Notes under the pieces: model-generated | Seen by the model: only the letters and a program-made list of their open reading frames with translations | What the model was told of the DNA's origin: nothing | Database searches by the model: none | Made by a program: the position numbers and the translations under genes | Shown: positions 6,142 to 12,821 of the stretch, piece after piece | Layout: every line of letters starts with the position of its first letter | How positions within the stretch are numbered: the stretch's first letter is position 1 | DNA from: Candidatus Uhrbacteria bacterium RIFOXYB12_FULL_58_10 | GTDB lineage: Bacteria; Patescibacteriota; Patescibacteriia; UBA9934; GWF2-40-263 | Reading direction: 5' to 3' | NCBI GenBank assembly: GCA_943357275.1 | Contig: CALRGL010000014.1 | Span: forward strand, 1 to 15,916 | Length of the DNA stretch: 15,916 nucleotides

Positions 6142-6170
6142 AGGATATCACGGTTTAGCTAGTTTGTCGA
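6142..6170 (-). promoter_or_regulatory. Promoter of the ABC-F / CxxC gene pair
   Basis: On the minus strand: TCGACA (6165-6170), a 17-base spacer ending in TGA, and TATCCT (6142-6147), an extended -10. The -10 ends 11 bases before the ATG at 6130, leaving a leader of about 5 bases. The same TGnTATCCT element starts the methyltransferase gene (13334-13339). Confidence 0.68.
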
Positions 6171-6181
6171 GGTCTCAGAGA

Positions 6182-6214
6182 TAAAAAGAAAAAGCCCTCC
6201 GTTTGAGAGCTTTT
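6182..6214 (-). terminator. Rho-independent terminator of the unknown gene at 6213
   Basis: Arms 6205-6214 and 6190-6199 form a 10-bp stem with one G-U and a 5-base loop, followed on the minus strand by a T-rich run. The first arm overlaps the TAA stop at 6213-6215. It separates this gene from the ABC-F promoter. Confidence 0.8.
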
Positions 6215-6899
6215 AGGGGTGAAACATTGAGTCCATTTCACAGCTTGGTTCACGGCCTGTTAGAAGACCAAGGTTTTGATGTCTATCCGCGCCGTACCAT
6301 GGACCAAGCTTGAAACGGGAGTCCAAAAAGGGCCCAGCGACAATTGTACTTCCACGCTGTGTGCGATCCGACGTACGCACACCGTATCCTTCAAGGAGTT
6401 TCTTCTGACGAGCGTGCCAATAGAGCAAAGTGGCGTAAACAATCGGTCGCGCTGGAAGAATAGACTCACCTAAAGGAACAAGACGTGTCTGTTCCAACCA
6501 GGTTTTTTCAAAAGACCCAGCAAGCGGATCTCGACGAATAAGTCGCCAGGTTGGATTTTGTCTGAGTCTCATGAACGGTTCTTGATCAAAAGATCCACGC
6601 ACCTTGAGCACCCAACTCCAACGTTGCATAGCATGAATACTCGGACCAAGATCAGCCACAAGAAGATGTGTGTGAGCACAAACGTTCATGATCTGCTCTG
6701 AAAAAGGGATCTCGATCAAAGCCACTGCTTGGCGAACAGACATCGATCCAAAACAGTCTTGTGTCTCTTCGAAGCCAAACATGTTTTCTCCCATAATCGC
6801 ACGAGCACGACGATGAGAACGACAGGCCTCCCGTTGCGGATCAGAGAGAATCATCTCTGCTCTCATCTCTTCAAGCGTACAAGGTTCAACAGTCTGCAT
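6213..6899 (-). CDS. Protein of unknown function, 228 residues
   Basis: The start at 6899 is preceded by a purine-rich GAGAGG about 5 bases upstream. The product is soluble, with no signal peptide or membrane segment, and is rich in Arg, Trp and His. Visible features are a basic helix (about residues 22-36), a hydrophobic segment with NVCAHTHLLVADLGPSIHAMQRWSW (about 71-95), and a Trp/Arg-rich C-terminal half with ILPARPIVYATLLYWHARQKKLLEGYGV. I recognise no family or catalytic motif. It has its own promoter (6932-6960) and a terminator overlapping its stop codon, so it is a stand-alone unit between the ABC-F pair and the wall operon. Confidence 0.75.
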   Translation of the reverse strand: MQTVEPCTLEEMRAEMILSDPQREACRSHRRARAIMGENMFGFEETQDCFGSMSVRQAVALIEIPFSEQIMNVCAHTHLLVADLGPSIHAMQRWSWVLKVRGSFDQEPFMRLRQNPTWRLIRRDPLAGSFEKTWLEQTRLVPLGESILPARPIVYATLLYWHARQKKLLEGYGVRTSDRTQRGSTIVAGPFLDSRFKLGPWYGADRHQNLGLLTGREPSCEMDSMFHP

Positions 6900-6931
6900 A
6901 TCGCCCTCTCTTTCAGTCAGTACGACGTTGA

Positions 6932-6960
6932 AATCTATCTGATTTAATGACTGATGTCAA
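6932..6960 (-). promoter_or_regulatory. Promoter of the unknown gene at 6213-6899
   Basis: On the minus strand: a perfect TTGACA (6955-6960), a 17-base spacer and TAGATT (6932-6937). The leader is about 25 bases long and includes the weak GAGAGG ribosome site. Confidence 0.7.
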
Positions 6961-6976
6961 TGGAATAATCGATTAA

Positions 6977-7012
6977 ACAAAAAATCCCTAAATCTTCTTG
7001 ATTCAAGGATTT
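6977..7012 (-). terminator. Rho-independent terminator ending the wall/division operon
   Basis: Arms 7000-7012 and 6982-6994 form a 13-bp stem with two G-U pairs and a TTCTT/AAGAA loop, followed on the minus strand by a T run. It lies 11 bases below the murF stop at 7024. Confidence 0.85.
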
Positions 7013-7023
7013 CCTTTTTCTTT

Positions 7024-8286
7024 TTATGTCGAACAAAGCAATTCCTCTGCACGCGCTGGCTCGGCCATCACGTCTTTTACCGTTCGTTCCATCCCCATAG
7101 ATCTGGAGCCTTTGATCAAGACAACATCACCTTTTTTTACATGGGCATCCAACCATCGTCCCGCTTCTATGGCATCTCCAAATTGCTCCGTATGATCTTC
7201 GGCCATACCTGCCTCAATGGCTCCGTGTCGTGCGTCGAGCATTGGCTCACCAACCGTAACTAACCAATCTGCCACTTCTGCGGCGCGCATGCCAATTTGA
7301 CGATGGGCATCCACGGAATACTTCCCAAGCTCAGCCATCGTTCCAAGCACGGCGATTTTTTTGGATCCTTCTGTCACATCAAACTCTTTCAAGACGTCGA
7401 GTGCTGCGGCCATGGAAGCGGGTGCCGCATTGTACGTTGAGTCTATGATGAGTGATCCTTTGATTCCAGGAATCGGGTTCATACGACCTGGTTCTGTTTT
7501 GATTTGTTTGACTCCTTCTAAAATTTCTTCGTTGGTCATGCCAAGCTGTTTTGCAACAGCAACCGCCGCGAGAACAACGCTAACGTTTGCTTTTCCAAGC
7601 ATGTTTTCCAAAGACAATTCAAACACCGTTTCGTCTTGCGTGTGAACGTTTACAGTTACTTGAGAAAACTTCTCTCCAGGTTCAAACGAATAGTCATCGC
7701 GTGTCCAAACGTTATAATCACTCGCTCGAATCTGTGCTTGGGAATTGAATCCGTAGGTCAGTATTGGCGCTGTGCAATGTTGTGACGCACCCATGACACG
7801 TTGATCATCTGCATTCAAAATGCAAACTCCTGTGTCAGGGACGCAAGAAAGTAAGTGTGCCTTTTCCTCAAGCAACGATTCTACGGTTGCAAAATGTTCC
7901 GCATGCACAGGTGAGATCGCTGTCATCACGGCGATCGATGGTGAAACAATATCGCAGAGATACTTCATGTCTCCTGGATGATCCACACCGTATTCGAGCA
8001 CAAAAACCTGGGGAAGGGTTTTGGGAGCGGATAACAAAACCGATAACCATCCAAACACAGATCTCTTTGGAGAAACCTTACCAAGAATTGTGAGTGGCAA
8101 TCCAAACTCGTTATTATAATTTTTGATGTTTTTTGCTACATCGAACTTCACAGACAAAATTGTCGCGATGGCATTTCGTGTCGATGTCTTTCCAACGGAA
8201 CCTGTCACACCGATAATAATCGGCTTGTGCTCATCGACAAGTTTCTTCGCTTTTCGAGCAAGTTGTTTTTGAATGAATTGTTTCAT
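7024..8286 (-). CDS. murF: UDP-N-acetylmuramoyl-tripeptide--D-Ala-D-Ala ligase, lacking the N-terminal domain
   Basis: This cytoplasmic Mur ligase adds D-Ala-D-Ala to the UDP-MurNAc-tripeptide using ATP, the last soluble step of peptidoglycan precursor synthesis. The ATP loop GVTGSVGKTST is at 26-36. NNEFGLPLTIL (58-68), LEYGVDHPGDM (97-107) and the His128/His131 segment belong to the central domain. IDSTYNAAPASM (281-292) and VLGTMAELG (313-321) fit the MurF-type C-terminal region, as does IKGSRSMGMERTV (391-403). At 420 residues it has only about 25 residues before the P-loop, where typical MurF proteins have about 100, so the uridine-binding N-terminal domain is missing. The ATG follows the ftsI stop as TAAGTATG, with no SD, so it is probably coupled to ftsI translation. 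Confidence 0.88.
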   Translation of the reverse strand: MKQFIQKQLARKAKKLVDEHKPIIIGVTGSVGKTSTRNAIATILSVKFDVAKNIKNYNNEFGLPLTILGKVSPKRSVFGWLSVLLSAPKTLPQVFVLEYGVDHPGDMKYLCDIVSPSIAVMTAISPVHAEHFATVESLLEEKAHLLSCVPDTGVCILNADDQRVMGASQHCTAPILTYGFNSQAQIRASDYNVWTRDDYSFEPGEKFSQVTVNVHTQDETVFELSLENMLGKANVSVVLAAVAVAKQLGMTNEEILEGVKQIKTEPGRMNPIPGIKGSLIIDSTYNAAPASMAAALDVLKEFDVTEGSKKIAVLGTMAELGKYSVDAHRQIGMRAAEVADWLVTVGEPMLDARHGAIEAGMAEDHTEQFGDAIEAGRWLDAHVKKGDVVLIKGSRSMGMERTVKDVMAEPARAEELLCST

Positions 8287-8288
8287 AC

Positions 8289-10055
8289 TTATTTTCTGAC
8301 AGGTTGAATCTCAAAGTATTCTACCAAAAATTCAGCGATTTTCCCAAAGAGCGGAGCTGCCGTTGATTCTGCCCAAGTAATGCCTTTTGGATTATCAATA
8401 CGCACAACCATGGCAAATCTTGGATCTTCCACGGGCCCAAATCCAGCAAACGATCCGATCGTATTATCTTGGTCATAGCCGATTCCATCTTTGCGTGCGA
8501 CCTGTGCCGTTCCTGTTTTTCCGCCAATGTAATACCCAGGGACACCAGCACGTTTTCCATGTCCATGTTCAATAACGCTCACAAGCATCGCCCCAATGGT
8601 TCGCGCGGTTTTCTCATCAATCACGCGCGTAATATCTTGCGGAGTACGCTTTTCCACACTTCCGTCAGAACGACGAATCTCATCGATGATCATCGGACGC
8701 TTGAGGACCCCGCCGTTTGCCACAGCTGCATACGCCATAGCAATTTGAATCGGCGTGACCGTAATACCTTGTCCAAACGAAGCGGTTGCAGAATAAATTT
8801 CAGACTCTTTTTCTAACGAAGTGATGTTGTTTTGTTGTTCTGTTTCCAATTCAATGCCTGTCTTTGTACCAAACCCAAATCGTTTCACGTAATCCACAAA
8901 GTTCTCACGACCCGTCTTTCGCATACTAAACACCATTCCTGTGTTAATGGAATCTTCGAGAACTTTCGTCATATCAACCACACCATAAGATTTCCCTTCT
9001 GCGTTTCCAAGAGGTTTTGGCCAACCTTCAACCATGACCGAGCCTGTATCTTCAAACGTAGTTGTTGGGGAAACAGCACCGACATCAATAGCAGCCGCCA
9101 TGGTCAGTGGTTTGAAAATAGATCCCGGCTCGTAAGAGTCAAAGATGGCTGGATTGTTAAACGCATTAATCGATTCAACATCTCCGTAATGATTTGGATC
9201 AAAGTCAGGCGCACCACACATGGCGAAAATTTTTCCGGTTGAAGGTTCGACAATCACAACAGAACCTCCGTCAGCATCATGTTGTTCGACGGCTTCTCTG
9301 AGAGCAGAACACACTTTGAATTGGATCGTTCGATCGATGGTAAGCACGAGATCAGCGCCATCAACGGCTGGCTCAACCGATCTGTCTCCAATAGAAATCA
9401 ACCGACCAGCAATATCTCGCTCCGCATGAATAAACCCTTTTGTACCAGCAAGCTCTTCGTTGAAATATCCTTCGAGCCCATATTTTCCAACCATTGTTCC
9501 ATCTTCATTGGCGCCTAAAAAACCAATGATGTGCCCACCCACCCCTTGTTCTGGATAAACACGTGCGCTTTTCCGTACGGAAAGAATTCCGTCAAGATTG
9601 TAAGCTTCAAGTTTTGCAAGTGTCTTGTCATCGATTTCTTTTTCAATCGGTTCATAAGGATCGTCATGACGATTGAGTTTCTCTTTAATTATCGCTTGCT
9701 TAGCTTCATCGTATCCAAACATCTCAGTGAGAGCTTGGACGGTTTTATCTACGTCCGTGATCTGACGTGGATCCGCGTAAATAAAAAACCGTTGCTCATT
9801 TGTCCCAATAGGAACAAGCGTTTTGTCTTTGTAATCATGGACGTAAATGGTTCCTCGATCTGGGACAAGTGTTTTAAAGAGTTCGTGTTGACCGTTTGCC
9901 AGTGCCGTATAAAAATCATGATCAATGATTTGTACAAAAACTAATTTGAGCGTGATGATCGACGCAAGCGCAACTAAAAAATAACGAAACACTTCCAATC
10001 GGATGTCCGTTGTTTTTCCACTGGTTGTTTTCCATTTTTTCTGCGGTCCTTTCAT
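8289..10055 (-). CDS. ftsI: Class B penicillin-binding protein (peptidoglycan transpeptidase, FtsI/PBP2 type)
   Basis: This 588-residue membrane-anchored DD-transpeptidase cross-links peptidoglycan. One membrane segment lies at about 23-44. The dimerisation/pedestal domain (about 60-235) includes DRGTIY and the GLEGYFNEEL segment. In the catalytic domain Ser312 and Lys315 form the SxxK motif in EPGSIFKPLT, Ser369-Ile-Asn371 is the SxN motif, and Lys513-Thr-Gly-Thr is the KTGT motif, so all active-site motifs are intact. No PASTA domains follow. It sits between the anchored calcium-repeat protein (2-base gap, TAGGTATG) and murF (2-base gap). The pairing with murF suits a septal enzyme, but an elongation-type PBP2 cannot be excluded. 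Confidence 0.93.
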   Translation of the reverse strand: MKGPQKKWKTTSGKTTDIRLEVFRYFLVALASIITLKLVFVQIIDHDFYTALANGQHELFKTLVPDRGTIYVHDYKDKTLVPIGTNEQRFFIYADPRQITDVDKTVQALTEMFGYDEAKQAIIKEKLNRHDDPYEPIEKEIDDKTLAKLEAYNLDGILSVRKSARVYPEQGVGGHIIGFLGANEDGTMVGKYGLEGYFNEELAGTKGFIHAERDIAGRLISIGDRSVEPAVDGADLVLTIDRTIQFKVCSALREAVEQHDADGGSVVIVEPSTGKIFAMCGAPDFDPNHYGDVESINAFNNPAIFDSYEPGSIFKPLTMAAAIDVGAVSPTTTFEDTGSVMVEGWPKPLGNAEGKSYGVVDMTKVLEDSINTGMVFSMRKTGRENFVDYVKRFGFGTKTGIELETEQQNNITSLEKESEIYSATASFGQGITVTPIQIAMAYAAVANGGVLKRPMIIDEIRRSDGSVEKRTPQDITRVIDEKTARTIGAMLVSVIEHGHGKRAGVPGYYIGGKTGTAQVARKDGIGYDQDNTIGSFAGFGPVEDPRFAMVVRIDNPKGITWAESTAAPLFGKIAEFLVEYFEIQPVRK

Positions 10056-10057
10056 AC

Positions 10058-11263
10058 CTAATTTCCAAGTCCAAATCCAAAGAGCGATCCGTTTCCGTTT
10101 GGATTACGCGCGCGAAGCACTTCCTCTCCATCACTCATTCCATCTTGATCGGTATCAGCGTTGGTCACACTTGTTCCGTAAAATGTTTCAAGAAGTCTAC
10201 TCAATCCATCTTGATCTTGATCATCCGAGGTTGGAACAATCCGAACAGGGAGTCGTGAAACATCGTTTGAAACAATGACTTGTGCCTCACGTTGTTGTTT
10301 GGTCAGTGTGGCCGTTTCTGGAAGATTTCCAACAATAACTTGTCGTAGTTGACTGAGCGCCAGACGCGACGTTGGTTCAGTCACAGAAAACGGTTGATTA
10401 AAATCAAACAAATCAACACGCACATCCGTTGGAACTAAATCGTTCACTCCCTCTTGCGTCAAACCACCAACCGCTTGGAATCGATAGAGCAAATGATCTT
10501 TAAAACCAATCCACAATCGAATTGTGAGACGATCAAGTTCGCTTGCTTGTGCTTCAACCGCTAGACGCTCCGCATCCGTTGGTTCCCGTCCTTCTTTGGA
10601 ACGAATGAGGCCAAGCAAAAAACTACGCAGTGCTTGTGGATCAAACTGTCCATCAATCAAACGTGTATTGACTCCACCAATAAGTTCTGACACTCCATCA
10701 AACTTCACGGCAAAAATATCCGCGACGGTTAACAACAAGCGTAGACGTTCAATTTCTTCCTGTGTCCAAGAACGTTTTGAAAGCGCGGAAGAAATAGGAA
10801 CGTGGAGTCCTGGAATAACCGATCCCCACAACGCAAGTTCCTCAGGACCAAACTGAATCCAAGTTTTTCCATCAAACGTAAGTCCAGCTACATCTGGCCC
10901 AGGTGGGGTATAGAGCAAATAGGTTTTTGCGTTGAGTAAACGCATTTGTCCATTCAACTCTGAAAAATCCGTTTTGTGAGACCGACGAACAAATCGAAAT
11001 CGAGTGTCGTGCTGTACGTCTGTGGGACTGGAAAGATCAACCTGACCAGAAAGATAAAGAAGCGTATTCACACGGTCAGACACTTCACTCTGTGTCCAAG
11101 TCATTCCTGATTGATGACGAAACGATTCAAGCTCAGACATCGCAACAAGCATCCGCTGAACCTCAACCTCGGGACGAAACTTCATCAAAACAAAATACGA
11201 AGCAAAGCAAATCGATAGAACGATTGCTACGCCTGCGGAAATAAAAATAAGGACTTTATGCAT
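10058..11263 (-). CDS. Membrane-anchored protein with C-terminal calcium-binding-type repeat, in the ftsI-murF operon
   Basis: The product is 401 residues. A single N-terminal membrane segment (about 4-27) anchors a large domain that should face outward. The middle (about 30-340) is a mixed alpha/beta region of no recognised family. Residues about 344-391 contain DDQDQDGLSRLLETFYGT and NADTDQDGMSDGEEVLRARNP, an Asp-rich loop-helix-loop like TSP3/dockerin-type calcium repeats in exported bacterial proteins. The tail is Gly/Phe-rich. It lies 30 bases below the DUF4178-like gene and 2 bases before ftsI. A TAAAAT box ending 6 bases before the ATG could make an internal leaderless transcript. Operon position suggests a role at the wall or division site; the family is unknown. 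Confidence 0.78.
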   Translation of the reverse strand: MHKVLIFISAGVAIVLSICFASYFVLMKFRPEVEVQRMLVAMSELESFRHQSGMTWTQSEVSDRVNTLLYLSGQVDLSSPTDVQHDTRFRFVRRSHKTDFSELNGQMRLLNAKTYLLYTPPGPDVAGLTFDGKTWIQFGPEELALWGSVIPGLHVPISSALSKRSWTQEEIERLRLLLTVADIFAVKFDGVSELIGGVNTRLIDGQFDPQALRSFLLGLIRSKEGREPTDAERLAVEAQASELDRLTIRLWIGFKDHLLYRFQAVGGLTQEGVNDLVPTDVRVDLFDFNQPFSVTEPTSRLALSQLRQVIVGNLPETATLTKQQREAQVIVSNDVSRLPVRIVPTSDDQDQDGLSRLLETFYGTSVTNADTDQDGMSDGEEVLRARNPNGNGSLFGFGLGN

Positions 11264-11269
11264 GTCCTT

Positions 11270-11298
11270 ATTTTACCTTGTTTCAGATTTCGTTTAAA
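11270..11298 (-). promoter_or_regulatory. Candidate internal operon promoter before the anchored protein gene
   Basis: On the minus strand: TTTAAA (11293-11298, overlapping the upstream stop codon), a 17-base spacer and TAAAAT (11270-11275). The -10 ends 6 bases before the ATG at 11263, so a transcript would be leaderless and would let ftsI-murF be expressed without the first gene. Confidence 0.45.
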
Positions 11299-11734
11299 GT
11301 TCGGTCAAGTCATCTTCCGAAACGATTCGACCAACATAACCGATTGTTTCACCGGTATTCTCGTTACTGACCAATCGAACAATCTCTCCGTCCGCTGATT
11401 GATAGTCTGAGAACAAATAGCGATCCCCTTCTTCAATAATCGTCTCGCCATCGGTTTCTGCAACCACACCTGCGTCTTCGTAAGTAAATTCGTATTCCTT
11501 ATTTTGGAACAAAACGATCTCATCTGGTTCTAGTTCTTCATCGATTTGGGTAAACAAAAGCAATTCTTCCTCTTCAGGAGCAATCGCAAACATACCATCC
11601 TCATCGTCAAAGTACCAATAAAGCTTTGTTTCATTATCAAGCGTAATACGAGCTTTTCCACCGTATAAAAATGGCTTATTGAACACACTCACAGATTCTC
11701 CAAGTTCAAGTCGTAAAAGATCTTTTATAATCAT
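11294..11734 (-). CDS. Acidic DUF4178-like protein, first gene of the wall/division operon
   Basis: This 146-residue, very acidic, beta-rich soluble protein has no signal sequence. The layout, LELGESVSVFNKPFLYGGKA, then KLYWYFDDEDGMFAIAP, then NKEYEFTYEDAG and a final ETIGYVGRIV, resembles the DUF4178 fold in which short beta-barrel units alternate, but the match is by eye only. It is the first gene after the strong promoter at 11782-11809. A good AAGGAGG lies 22 bases before its ATG, too far for direct use. Between them is a three-codon ORF (ATG at 11742) whose TGA overlaps the gene's ATG. Role in the operon unknown. Confidence 0.7.
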   Translation of the reverse strand: MIIKDLLRLELGESVSVFNKPFLYGGKARITLDNETKLYWYFDDEDGMFAIAPEEEELLLFTQIDEELEPDEIVLFQNKEYEFTYEDAGVVAETDGETIIEEGDRYLFSDYQSADGEIVRLVSNENTGETIGYVGRIVSEDDLTEL

Positions 11735-11763
11735 AGGTTCATTTAGAGAGCAAAAACCTCCTT
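11731..11763 (-). promoter_or_regulatory. Displaced ribosome-binding site and three-codon leader ORF
   Basis: AAGGAGG (11757-11763) is the strongest SD in the operon, yet it is 22 bases from the start codon at 11734. In between, ATG-AAC-CTA-TGA (11731-11742) ends with a TGA that overlaps the gene's start as ATGA. This could feed ribosomes to the real start by coupling, or the SD could be a regulatory standby site. Confidence 0.45.
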
Positions 11764-11781
11764 AAGTGACGTTTTTTCCCG

Positions 11782-11809
11782 ATTATAGCAGGCTTTCTAA
11801 ATATGTAAA
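11782..11809 (-). promoter_or_regulatory. Main promoter of the DUF4178 - anchored protein - ftsI - murF operon
   Basis: On the minus strand: TTTACA (11804-11809), a 16-base spacer ending in TGC, and a perfect TATAAT (11782-11787). The extended element TGCTATAAT is identical to that of the antiporter gene at 428-436. The leader to the first start codon is about 40 bases. Confidence 0.82.
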
Positions 11810-11834
11810 CCCATTTATCCACGGGGGCAAACCA

Positions 11835-11863
11835 TTGACAAAATGCCCAAAATATGGTATCTT
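11835..11863 (+). promoter_or_regulatory. Promoter of the GC-rich orphan gene
   Basis: A perfect TTGACA (11835-11840), a 17-base spacer and TATCTT (11858-11863) preceded by the TGn extension. Base composition here is like the rest of the window, so the promoter belongs to the local chromosome style although the gene does not. The leader to the GTG at 11942 is about 70 bases. Confidence 0.75.
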
Positions 11864-11941
11864 TCTTCGTCAGCCTGCGATGAAATTCTGCGGCTGTAAT
11901 TGCAACAACACCGCCTTACAAGAAGGAAAAGGAGTCCGAAA

Positions 11942-12763
11942 GTGGATCAGAACACCACCCCCACCCCCGCGACCGAGACGACCCCCGCCTGCAACCAGAC
12001 CACCACCGAGAGGAAGCCGAACAAGTTCGGAACCATCCGTCTGCTCGAGGACGCCATGGTGAATCAGATGTGGATGCGTCGGGTCGAGAACGAAGATCCG
12101 ACCAAGGAGACCACGATCCGTCGCGGCTTCAAGGTCGTGCACGAGGACGCGATCGTCGAGGTGCCCAACGGGGCAACCCTCGTAACCGTGACCAACAAGG
12201 AGGGTGTGACCTACACCCACTTTGCTGTGAACCCCGGACAGAGGGGTCAGGTCGACGTTCACCTTCACGGCGAGCTGATCAACTCGGTCAGCCCCGGGCA
12301 GGTCTTCAAGGCCCAGGTCGTCGTCTATCTCCTCGTATGGGAACGCGAAGGCGACCGCGAGCGTGGGTGTTCGCGCCAAGAAACCGGTTCCTACGCGAAC
12401 TACTCGTGGAACATCGATCTGTATCCGAGCACGGACACGGACCTCACAACGGCGGAGTTCCGCCTGGAGATCGCCGACACCGACGATCCCAGTACGAGCC
12501 GGAAAGAGCGCACGATCGTCGACCACGAAAATCGACGATTCGCTCACTGCTCTTTGCTGGGGGACATCGATCAGGACATTCGTATCCGTCGGATCGAGCA
12601 CGTGACCGAACAGCCCACGACTCCGCTCGTGGCCGCGCCCGTCGCCCAGCCCCGCACGGAGGTCGGGCGGATCACCTTGAACGGTCGCGGTGCCAAGCCC
12701 ATCGGTGGCGGTGCCCTGGCCGACAAGGTGAAGGATCTCATGGCCACACTTCCCATCAACTGA
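11942..12763 (+). CDS. GC-rich orphan protein of unknown function, probably foreign
   Basis: The start is the GTG at 11942, 7 bases after AAGGAG; the product is 273 residues. The N-terminus (about 1-27) is Thr/Pro-rich and disordered. Residues about 50-130 look beta-rich (TIRRGFKVVHEDAIVEV, GATLVTVTNKEGVTY, GQVDVHLHGELI, FKAQVVVYLLVWE), and two Cys lie in RGCSRQ and AHCSLL. There is no signal peptide or membrane segment, and I recognise no family. Sampled 60-base stretches contain 34, 40 and 39 G+C, against 19-32 in neighbouring genes, and most third codon positions are G or C. Other frames and the opposite strand are also open, as expected in GC-rich DNA; this frame is chosen for its SD, its G/C wobble bias and a terminator 23 bases after its stop. 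Confidence 0.75.
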   Translation: MDQNTTPTPATETTPACNQTTTERKPNKFGTIRLLEDAMVNQMWMRRVENEDPTKETTIRRGFKVVHEDAIVEVPNGATLVTVTNKEGVTYTHFAVNPGQRGQVDVHLHGELINSVSPGQVFKAQVVVYLLVWEREGDRERGCSRQETGSYANYSWNIDLYPSTDTDLTTAEFRLEIADTDDPSTSRKERTIVDHENRRFAHCSLLGDIDQDIRIRRIEHVTEQPTTPLVAAPVAQPRTEVGRITLNGRGAKPIGGGALADKVKDLMATLPIN

Positions 12764-12786
12764 CGCTCCCCCGAGTGTCCACGTCC

Positions 12787-12819
12787 GCGTCGCACCCCTC
12801 TTCGGTGCGACGCTTTTTT
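12787..12819 (+). terminator. Rho-independent terminator of the GC-rich orphan gene
   Basis: GCGTCGCACC (12787-12796), loop CCTCTTC and GGTGCGACGC (12804-12813) form a perfect 10-bp GC-rich stem, followed by TTTTTT (12814-12819). It is the strongest hairpin terminator in the window. Confidence 0.93.
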
Positions 12820-12821
12820 AT

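Noticed and set aside
6128..6151. GTG at 6151 as start of the ABC-F protein
   Set aside because: It overlaps the extended -10 element, so it would lie upstream of the transcription start. The ATG at 6130 gives the normal ABC-F N-terminus.
11870..12601. 243-codon minus-strand frame opposite the GC-rich gene
   Set aside because: It has no SD and no promoter. Long open antisense frames are expected in GC-rich DNA; the plus-strand frame has SD, promoter, terminator and G/C wobble bias.
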